8,197 nucleotides of DNA, taken from contig CAMBRH010000151.1 in NCBI GenBank assembly GCA_945870115.1, forward strand, positions 1 through 8,197, written 5' to 3'. The number at the start of each line of letters is the position of its first letter. Position 1 is the first letter of the stretch. This DNA is from Chitinophaga pinensis (GTDB lineage Bacteria; Bacteroidota; Bacteroidia; Flavobacteriales_D; Crocinitomicaceae). Shown piece by piece: positions 1 to 5,766 of this stretch. Position numbers and translations under genes: made by a program. Under the pieces are notes generated by a model, which did no database searches, was not told where the DNA came from, and saw only the letters and a list, made by a program, of their open reading frames with translations.

Positions 1-387
1 GAAGAAAATTGCTTTAAAACGAGTAAATTACATGAATTACCGAACGTTCATTTTTTAGGAAATAAAGCACCAGAAATCCTTCCGCAGTATATTCAGCACT
101 TTGATATTTGTATAAATCCTCAAATAATTAATGAGTTAACAGAAGCAAATTATCCTAGAAAAATTGATGAATATCTTGCCGTTGGAAAACCAATTGTTGC
201 CACCAAAACTCCTACTATGCAGATTTTTGAAGATGTTGTTTATTTGGCTGAAAATAAACAATTATTTCTTGATTTTCTGAGAAAAGCTTTTGCTGAAAAC
301 ACGGTAGATAAAATTATTGAAAGACAGCAAATTGCTTTGGCTCACACTTGGGAAAATTGCATCAATAAGTTTTGGTCAATTTATTAA
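1..387 (+). CDS. Glycosyltransferase family 1, C-terminal part (5' truncated)
   Basis: This is the C-terminal 128 residues of a protein whose start lies before the window; reading frame 1 is open from base 1 to TAA at 385-387. What is visible is the nucleotide-sugar-binding half of a GT-B glycosyltransferase. PNVHFLG (residues 14-20) is the usual strand leading into the donor domain, FDICINP (34-40) follows, and YPRKIDEYLAVGKPIVAT (51-68) is the family 1 donor-binding motif, with E57 the likely ribose-binding glutamate. The family transfers a sugar from a nucleotide-sugar donor to a growing glycan or lipid-linked acceptor on the cytoplasmic side of the membrane. The gene stops 20 nt before a family 2 glycosyltransferase, so the two are probably co-transcribed as the end of a polysaccharide locus. 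Donor and acceptor cannot be told from this fragment. Confidence 0.9.
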   Translation, partial: EENCFKTSKLHELPNVHFLGNKAPEILPQYIQHFDICINPQIINELTEANYPRKIDEYLAVGKPIVATKTPTMQIFEDVVYLAENKQLFLDFLRKAFAENTVDKIIERQQIALAHTWENCINKFWSIY

Positions 388-407
388 ACACATTAAGTTA
401 TTTCATT

Positions 408-1586
408 ATGGAAACATTAAACATTTTAACCTTGAGTCTGATCGGAATTGTATTTTATACCTTTTTGGGATATCCTCTTATTTTATTTTTATTAGTTAAA
501 ATAAAAAAAGCAATCAAACCTTCCAAAACAGCTTCTTATTGCGAAGATTTTCCAAGTGTTACACTACTTATTGCAGCATACAATGAAGCTGAAATCATTG
601 AAGAAAAAATTCAAAATAGTTTTAAGCTAAATTATCCTAAAGATAAAATAAATTTTGTTTTCGTAACGGATGGTTCAAATGATGAAACTCCTGCATTAGT
701 GGAAAAACACAAAAATATTTTACTCTTACATTCCGATGAAAGAAAAGGTAAAACTGAAGCTATTAACAGAGCGATGAAGTTTATTAGTACTGATATTACA
801 GTCTTTTCAGATGCCAATGCGATGCTTAATTCAGATGCAATAATCAATATGGTAAAGCATTATTCAGATCCTAAAGTTGCCTGTGTTTCTGGAGAAAAAA
901 GAGTTTCTATTCCTGAAAAAGCACAAGCTTCATCTGCCGGAGAAGGACTTTATTGGAAATATGAATCTAAATTAAAAAAATGGGATTCAGAATTATATTC
1001 AGCAACAGGTGCTGCAGGTGAATTGTTTTCAATAAGAACAGCTTTTTATGAAAATGTCAGAACAGACACAATTTTAGATGATTTTATAATATCGATGACA
1101 ATCGCTAAGAAAGGTTATAAAATTGCCTATGAGCCTGAATCGTTTGCACTTGAAAATGCTTCCGAGAGTATTCAAGAAGAATTAAAAAGAAAAATAAGAA
1201 TTTGTGCTGGAGCATTTCAATCGATGTATCGTTTACTTCCACTTTTAAATATATTTAAATATGGAATTTTTACTTTTCAGTATCTTTCTCATCGGGTTTT
1301 TCGTTGGACATTAGCACCGCTAGCCTTATTTTCACTGATACCAATTTCATTTTTTGGTTTACTATATAATTTTGAAATCTATCTAATCTTTTTAGGTTTA
1401 CAATTTGTTTTTTATTCATTTGCTTTTTTAGGTTGGAAATATGAGAAACTAAAAACGAGAAAAAAAATGTTCTTCGTTCCTTTCTATTTCACTTTGATGA
1501 ATTATTCTGTCTTCGCTGGATTTTTTAGATTTTTTTCTGGAAATCAGAATCATATTTGGCAGAAAGCTAAAAGATTAAATCTATAA
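408..1586 (+). CDS. Membrane-anchored family 2 glycosyltransferase
   Basis: 392 residues from ATG 408. The frame is open further upstream to a TTG at 372, but that would overlap the previous gene, and ATG 408 puts a normal N-terminal membrane helix at the start. The order is: transmembrane segment (about 5-30), GT-A catalytic domain (about 49-280), then three C-terminal transmembrane segments (about 299-320, 323-343, 353-376). Catalytic-domain marks are VTLLIAAYNE (51-60), TDGSNDETP (87-95), SDAN (134-137, the DxD-type metal and nucleotide site), GAAGELFSIR (201-210), LDDF (223-226, the ED-type catalytic base position) and RKIRICAG (261-268), which stands where processive enzymes have QxxRW. 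The layout resembles COG1215 enzymes (the NodC, IcaA and cellulose synthase group). The missing strict QxxRW makes processivity uncertain. It probably adds sugar units to a surface glycan at the inner membrane, together with the upstream glycosyltransferase. The substrate is unknown. Confidence 0.92.
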   Translation: METLNILTLSLIGIVFYTFLGYPLILFLLVKIKKAIKPSKTASYCEDFPSVTLLIAAYNEAEIIEEKIQNSFKLNYPKDKINFVFVTDGSNDETPALVEKHKNILLLHSDERKGKTEAINRAMKFISTDITVFSDANAMLNSDAIINMVKHYSDPKVACVSGEKRVSIPEKAQASSAGEGLYWKYESKLKKWDSELYSATGAAGELFSIRTAFYENVRTDTILDDFIISMTIAKKGYKIAYEPESFALENASESIQEELKRKIRICAGAFQSMYRLLPLLNIFKYGIFTFQYLSHRVFRWTLAPLALFSLIPISFFGLLYNFEIYLIFLGLQFVFYSFAFLGWKYEKLKTRKKMFFVPFYFTLMNYSVFAGFFRFFSGNQNHIWQKAKRLNL

Positions 1587-1725
1587 AATAGAAATTATTC
1601 TCATTTTGAGAAAAAACAATCAAATCAAAATTTATTTAACGTATTGATTATGTGAAGATTGTGTTTAATTTGAGCTTTTGGTATGTTTTTTTATACATTG
1701 GTATTTGAACTCAAAACTTAATATC

Positions 1726-1905
1726 ATGAAATGCTTAATACAAACAATATTAGAATCGAACAAAGTAGTTCGAAAAGTGAATAAAATTGATGTGATAAGA
1801 AGATATATTAGAATGAAATATAAAATAAACATTTCTTCGAGTGCTCTTAAAGAAAGAATTGACGAACATTTTTTCCATCGGAAATTAACATTAAAGATTT
1901 ATTAA
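1726..1905 (+). CDS. Small basic hypothetical protein (59 aa)
   Basis: An open frame runs from a TTG at 1678, but ATG 1726 is the likelier start: the residues before it are a hydrophobic and aromatic stretch that looks like untranslated AT-rich DNA. From ATG 1726 the product has 59 residues and is rich in Lys, Arg and Ile. I do not recognise the family. Residues about 14-45 (KVVRKVNKIDVIRRYIRMKY, then a short turn ISSSALKERI) could form two basic helices like a small nucleic-acid-binding fold, but this is a guess from composition. It lies 139 nt after the glycosyltransferase and 64 nt before the 406-aa gene, in the same direction. No good promoter or ribosome-binding site was seen. It could be a small regulator or a chance ORF in AT-rich DNA. 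Confidence 0.4.
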   Translation: MKCLIQTILESNKVVRKVNKIDVIRRYIRMKYKINISSSALKERIDEHFFHRKLTLKIY

Positions 1906-1969
1906 GACTTTTTATTTTGAAGGTAAATAAAATGAAAACCATCAATTTCTCAACTAAATAATAAAAGCT

Positions 1970-3190
1970 ATGTGTAATCAAATCTCAAAACTGGATATAG
2001 AATTAATAATTTCCCTTATTACAACAAAATCATTTAATTACGAAATAAAATCAAAATTTGAAGGTAAACAAAAAGGTACGGGTGAGTTTTTTGCAGATCA
2101 CAATAGACCGTGCCCTTTTGTGCTAGTAAATTACGATTCTAAAATGAATAAAAGAGATTTTTTAAAGTATGATTTTATTATCAATTTTTCAGAAAACAAG
2201 GTAACAAACTCAACTTATAAAAAGCAAAATTTTACTATTTTAATGAACAATGGAGAAATTAGTTATTTGCACAGAACTCAGCATGAAAATAATCAAAGCA
2301 ATATAAAATATTACAATAGCAAAGAAATTAATTTTGAAATTTACTATCAAGAGTCTTTGTTTATTGAAAAACAAATTGAAAATTTACCTTGCGATGATTA
2401 TTTGGTTTATTTCTGTGGTAAAGGTTTAGATAAAAAAATAGAGATTAAACTGTATTTTCAAAATGCTCAAATTTTGGATATGAAAATAGCTTCTAATGAC
2501 AAGCAAATTGAACATCTTTCTCGTCATAAACATTTTATGTCGAAGCTTTCATTTTGTGATTTTGAAACCATAAAAATTCCAAGTGAGTATTTCGTGAAAA
2601 ATAATAAATTATTAATTCAAAATAGCATAAATAAAGATTTTAATAAATTTGAATTTAAAAAAATAATACCAAGCTTTTTTGATGAGGTAATAGCAAAAAC
2701 AGAGAATATGCAAATAATTTTTCAATCAGATTTTTGGTCTAAAATAATTTGTGAAATTGAAAATATGGAAAATTATGAGGCTAAAATAAAAGTACAAAAA
2801 ATAGTTTCTAAAATCAATGTTTTTGAAAAAATTAATTTTTCACTTTCCTTAGGCAAATTTGATGGAATCATACAAGAAAAAGAGAATTTTAAATTTGTTT
2901 ATACAGACTTATCAGAAGCAAATAATTGTATGCCGATTTTTTCAGATTTCTTTTATATCTTAGTAGATAGTTTAAAAAATAAAAAAATAGATTTGAATTT
3001 CAGTATGGAGGATTTTTTAAATAAAAAGTTTAAAGAATTTAACCTTGCAAAAATTGCTGATGACAAACAAATTGATTTAAAACTGCATTTCGAGTTATTT
3101 TTAATCTATTATTATTTAAGATTCAAAGATGAAATTATTTTTAATTATTTATTCTCAATTGAAAATAATACCTTACTTAAGGCCAGCTGA
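1970..3190 (+). CDS. Hypothetical protein, possible degenerate APH-like pseudokinase
   Basis: 406 residues from ATG 1970 to TGA 3188-3190, rich in Lys, Asn, Ile and Phe; no signal peptide or transmembrane segment seen. There is no strong family match by eye, but the order of segments fits the aminoglycoside-phosphotransferase-like proteins found in polysaccharide loci. YLVYFCGKGLDKKIEIKLYF (144-163) fits the strands and loop of a kinase N-lobe, MKIAS (171-175) has K172 where the ATP-binding lysine sits, and DKQIEHLSRHKHFMSKL (177-193) fits helix C, with His186 in place of the usual Glu. LSLGKFDGII (292-301) aligns with HGDFxPWN of active enzymes but has LGK for HGD and Ile for Asn. VYTDLSEA (310-317) fits the DWE metal-binding segment, keeping D313, and PIFSDFFYIL (322-331) fits the P-x2-YDLFHF segment. 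Residues 1-140 are unassigned. The order is seen; the family is my inference. A strong terminator follows. AT content is higher than in the helicase and typA genes. Confidence 0.75.
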   Translation: MCNQISKLDIELIISLITTKSFNYEIKSKFEGKQKGTGEFFADHNRPCPFVLVNYDSKMNKRDFLKYDFIINFSENKVTNSTYKKQNFTILMNNGEISYLHRTQHENNQSNIKYYNSKEINFEIYYQESLFIEKQIENLPCDDYLVYFCGKGLDKKIEIKLYFQNAQILDMKIASNDKQIEHLSRHKHFMSKLSFCDFETIKIPSEYFVKNNKLLIQNSINKDFNKFEFKKIIPSFFDEVIAKTENMQIIFQSDFWSKIICEIENMENYEAKIKVQKIVSKINVFEKINFSLSLGKFDGIIQEKENFKFVYTDLSEANNCMPIFSDFFYILVDSLKNKKIDLNFSMEDFLNKKFKEFNLAKIADDKQIDLKLHFELFLIYYYLRFKDEIIFNYLFSIENNTLLKAS

Positions 3191-3284
3191 TTTTTGTAAT
3201 TTTTAAAAGCAAGAGTTTTAAAAGTAAACAGACCTTGAAATTTTCAAATACTTATAATTTCAAATAGTTATTCATTTTAAATTT

Positions 3285-3330
3285 AAAAGGCTCTAATCTA
3301 TTTACGATAAGAGCCTTTTGTGTTTTATTT
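3285..3330 (+). terminator. Rho-independent terminator after the APH-like gene
   Basis: A perfect 10-bp stem pairs AAAAGGCTCT (3285-3294) with AGAGCCTTTT (3310-3319). Past an A-A mismatch the stem continues with ATC (3296-3298) and GAT (3306-3308), closing a 7-nt loop. The 3' side runs into TTTTGTGTTTTATTT. The A-rich left side and T-rich right side would let it work on both strands, but no minus-strand gene is present to need it. Confidence 0.85.
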
Positions 3331-3434
3331 CGAATCAATTTAATGCGACTTTTAACATATCCCTTTTTATTTAAACAATATATTTTACATTTACGATGTA
3401 CAATAATTTATATCTGTAATGAATAAAGTCTTTC

Positions 3435-3466
3435 ATTTATATTGGATAACTTTATTTATATTGGAT
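3435..3466. repeat. Exact 13-bp direct repeat, two copies
   Basis: ATTTATATTGGAT occurs at 3435-3447 and again at 3454-3466, so the start-to-start distance is 19 bp and the gap is 6 bp. It lies about 145 bp upstream of the helicase promoter. It could be a two-site operator or a chance tandem duplication in AT-rich DNA. Nothing in the sequence ties it to a particular regulator. Confidence 0.6.
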
Positions 3467-3611
3467 GCTTTTTTTATTTTCAAAAAATAAAATTATTTCT
3501 AAAAAGTCTTTAATAAGCCCAACCATCTCACTTCCAACTACCTCAAAACTTATTAACAATTCTTACCCAAACATTAAATTTTTGTTAATAATTAAGTATA
3601 TTTCACTCTTT

Positions 3612-3644
3612 TTGTCGAAGCAAGAGAAAAACGTCGTATCTTTG
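3612..3644 (+). promoter_or_regulatory. Bacteroidota-type promoter of the DEAD-box helicase gene
   Basis: The -7 element TATCTTTG (3637-3644) fits the Bacteroidota consensus TAnnTTTG exactly. The -33 element TTG (3612-3614) lies 22 nt upstream, within the accepted spacing. Transcription should start near 3650, giving a leader of about 40 nt before ATG 3691. Confidence 0.8.
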
Positions 3645-3649
3645 CACCC

Positions 3650-3668
3650 GCTTACCATGGGGGTAAGC
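3650..3668 (+). promoter_or_regulatory. Hairpin at the predicted 5' end of the helicase mRNA
   Basis: GCTTACC (3650-3656) pairs perfectly with GGTAAGC (3662-3668) around the 5-nt loop ATGGG. With the start site predicted near 3650, the stem would sit at or almost at the 5' end of the transcript. Such 5' stems can protect mRNAs from decay, and helicase mRNA leaders are known sites of self-control in some bacteria. Neither role is shown here. The loop holds an ATG that opens a 14-codon frame overlapping the helicase start. Confidence 0.55.
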
Positions 3669-3690
3669 AAATTTTATTTTATTTTATTAT

Positions 3691-5673
3691 ATGACCTTTA
3701 GCGAATTAGGGCTAAGGGGTGAGGTACTGAAGTCGATTACAGACTTGGGGTTTGAAGTGCCAACTCCTATCCAACAAAAGGCAATTCCGCACTTGTTAAA
3801 AAGTGAAAGTGATTTTGTTGGTTTAGCACAAACAGGAACGGGAAAAACGGCAGCATTCGGCTTGCCATTAGTGAACAATGTAAAACCAGGAATCAGAGAG
3901 CCGCAAGGACTGATTATTTGCCCAACTCGCGAGTTGTGTTTGCAAATCACCAAAGACCTGGAAAATTACTCAAAATACGATAACGCAATTTCTATCGTAG
4001 CAGTTTATGGAGGATCAGATATCCGAAAACAAATGACTTTAGTGAAGTCTGCAACAATTATCGTTGCAACTCCTGGTCGTTTGAACGATTTGATCAACAG
4101 AAGAGCTGTAAATTTAAGTGAAATTGAGTGTGTTGTGCTTGATGAAGCAGATGAAATGTTAAACATGGGATTCAAAGAAGATATTGATACCATTCTTGAC
4201 AAAACTCCTTCTCACAAAAACGTTTGGTTGTTTTCTGCAACAATGCCCAAAGAAGTGGCAAATATTGCAAGAAAATACATGCAAGATCCTCTCGAGGTTT
4301 CTATGGGTGGAAAAAACCACGGAAATGAGAACATCGAACACATTTATTATTCAATTAAAGAGGCAAACCGTTATGCGGCTTTGAAACGTTTAATTGATAT
4401 TAACCCAGAAATTTTTGGAGTTGTTTTTTGTAGAACAAGACAAGAAACACAATCTGTGGCTGAGAAACTAAGTAAGGATGGCTACAATGCTGAACCTTTA
4501 CATGGTGATTTATCTCAAGCACAACGTGACAATGTAATGAAACGTTTTAGAGACAGAACATTACAATTGTTAGTTGCAACTGATGTTGCTGCTCGTGGAA
4601 TTGATGTTGATTCAATTACACACGTAATAAACTATAATTTACCTGATGAAATCGAAAATTACACACATAGAAGTGGTCGTACAGCTCGTGCAGGTAAAAA
4701 AGGACAATCGATTGTTTTAATTAACACGAGAGAATCTTATAAAATCAAAGCAATTGAAAAACAAATTAACACTACTTTCTTAGTTGGAAAAATTCCATCT
4801 TCTGAAGAAATTTGTACAATTCAATTGACAAGTTTGATCAACAAAATCAAAGAAACAGATGTTAAAGAAGACAAAATCGAAAAATTCATGGTTTCAATCA
4901 TGTCAGATTTTGAAGAATTAACGAAAGAAGAAGTGATTAAAAAATTCATCTCAGCAGAATTCAATCGTTTTATTGAATATTATGAAAGAGCTGGTGATTT
5001 GAATGCTGATTCAGATAGAAACAGAGAAAGAGGTGATGATCGTGATGACCGTCCTTCAAGAGACAGAGATAGAGGCGAAAGACGTGATAGAGGTGAAAGA
5101 TCTGCTTTTGGTAGAGATGACGCAAACAAAACACGTTTCTTTGTAAGCATCGGTAAACGTGATGGATTAAATCCAGGTGGTTTATTGAGAGTTATTTGTG
5201 ATGAAACAGGATTAAATTCTTCTAACATTGGAAAAATTGACATCTTACCTTCATTCAGTTTCTTTGAAGCGGATAACGAACATGCTGAAAACATTTTAAG
5301 TAAAGTTCATGGTGCTGATTACGAAGGTAATAAAGTAAGTATTGAAGTTACGAAGAAAAAAGCTGAACCAAGAGACGGTGGAAACAGAGGCGGAAGTTTC
5401 GGTGGAGGTCGTGAAAGAAGTTCTGGCGGAGGTGGTTTCGGTGGATCTCGTGAAAGAAGTTCAGGTGGTTCTGGAGGCTTTGGCGGAGGCGGTAAACGTT
5501 TCGACAAAAGCTACGGAAGTGCAGGAGGTTCTGGAAGTTCTGATAGAGGAGGTGACCGTGGAGGTTTCAGAGGTGGCGACAGCAGTCGTTCTTCAGCTGG
5601 AGGTGACAGAGGACGTCGTTCAGAAGGAGGTTTCAAAGGAAATGCTGATAGAAGTTACAAAAAAAGTTATTAA
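3691..5673 (+). CDS. deaD: DEAD-box RNA helicase with DbpA-type RNA-binding domain
   Basis: An ATP-dependent RNA helicase of 660 residues. All core motifs are intact: Q motif (F3, then PTPIQQ 24-29), motif I AQTGTGKT (46-53), Ia PTREL (78-82), GG (107-108), TPGR (127-130), DEAD (151-154), SAT (182-184), VVFCRT (244-249), ATDVAARGID (296-305) and HRSGRTAR (326-333). A charged linker rich in RD/RE/RG (about 440-475) leads to a DbpA-type RNA-binding domain (about 480-553, from TRFFVSIGKRDGL), then a Gly/Arg/Ser-rich tail (about 560-660). Domain order and length match the CsdA/DeaD group (about 630 residues in E. coli), which remodels RNA, helps assemble 50S ribosomal subunits and is important in the cold. 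The symbol rests on architecture; DbpA is the alternative but is shorter and lacks the long tail. ATG 3691 puts the Q motif at the very N-terminus. It has its own promoter, and typA follows 93 nt later. Confidence 0.95.
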   Translation: MTFSELGLRGEVLKSITDLGFEVPTPIQQKAIPHLLKSESDFVGLAQTGTGKTAAFGLPLVNNVKPGIREPQGLIICPTRELCLQITKDLENYSKYDNAISIVAVYGGSDIRKQMTLVKSATIIVATPGRLNDLINRRAVNLSEIECVVLDEADEMLNMGFKEDIDTILDKTPSHKNVWLFSATMPKEVANIARKYMQDPLEVSMGGKNHGNENIEHIYYSIKEANRYAALKRLIDINPEIFGVVFCRTRQETQSVAEKLSKDGYNAEPLHGDLSQAQRDNVMKRFRDRTLQLLVATDVAARGIDVDSITHVINYNLPDEIENYTHRSGRTARAGKKGQSIVLINTRESYKIKAIEKQINTTFLVGKIPSSEEICTIQLTSLINKIKETDVKEDKIEKFMVSIMSDFEELTKEEVIKKFISAEFNRFIEYYERAGDLNADSDRNRERGDDRDDRPSRDRDRGERRDRGERSAFGRDDANKTRFFVSIGKRDGLNPGGLLRVICDETGLNSSNIGKIDILPSFSFFEADNEHAENILSKVHGADYEGNKVSIEVTKKKAEPRDGGNRGGSFGGGRERSSGGGGFGGSRERSSGGSGGFGGGGKRFDKSYGSAGGSGSSDRGGDRGGFRGGDSSRSSAGGDRGRRSEGGFKGNADRSYKKSY

Positions 5674-5686
5674 TATTAAAGACAAT

Positions 5687-5755
5687 AGGATATTAAGATA
5701 TTAGGATTTCAGGACTTGACTGTCTTGAAATCTTGAAATCTTAAAATCTTAAAAT
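5687..5755 (+). repeat. Long imperfect hairpin made of 8-nt repeats, between helicase gene and typA
   Basis: The left arm (5687-5715) pairs with the right arm (5722-5750) over 29 positions with two A-A mismatches and a few G-U pairs; the loop TTGACT is 5716-5721. Both arms have an 8-nt period. The left reads AGGATATT, AAGATATT, AGGATTTC, AGGACTTG (from 5687). The right reads CTTGAAAT twice, then CTTAAAAT twice (5724-5755, exact copies within each pair). It begins 14 nt after the helicase stop and ends 11 nt before typA. No U-tract follows, so it is not a standard terminator. It may be a dispersed palindromic element, an mRNA processing or stability site, or a partial attenuator. Confidence 0.75.
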
Positions 5756-5766
5756 CAAAACAAAAA

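Larger units (their letters stand above)
3191..3690 (+). other. 500-nt intergenic region before the helicase gene
   Basis: No gene is supported here. In order it holds an intrinsic terminator (3285-3330), a short inverted repeat TACAT/ATGTA (3386-3400), two exact copies of a 13-bp sequence (3435-3447 and 3454-3466), a Bacteroidota-type promoter (3612-3644) and a 5'-end hairpin (3650-3668). A frame open from 3465 to 3701 is not credible as a whole because it crosses the promoter, but its last 14 codons form a possible leader ORF discussed in the findings. Bases 3191-3284 and 3467-3600 show nothing I can name. Confidence 0.7.

Noticed and set aside
1598..1612. Small hairpin TTCTCA-TTT-TGAGAA after the family 2 glycosyltransferase gene, as a terminator
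   Set aside because: Only 6 bp with a 3-nt loop, followed by A-rich rather than T-rich sequence on the + strand.
1913..1919. TATTTTG as a -7 promoter element for the 406-aa gene
   Set aside because: Spacing within the element is one base short of TAnnTTTG and no well-placed TTG was found upstream; chance in AT-rich DNA.
1932..1961. Nine-codon ORF just before the 406-aa gene, as a leader peptide
   Set aside because: Too short to separate from chance, and no hairpin or attenuator structure accompanies it.
4980..5507. Minus-strand open frames opposite the helicase C-terminus, Ser- and Pro-rich
   Set aside because: They are antisense images of the Asp/Arg-rich linker and the Gly-rich tail; no promoter or recognisable domain.
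5342..5704. A 120-codon open frame (+ strand) inside the helicase tail, Val/Glu-rich
   Set aside because: It is the out-of-frame reading of GGN, AGA and GAA codon repeats in the Gly/Arg-rich tail. Its composition follows from that, and there is no sign of its own start site.
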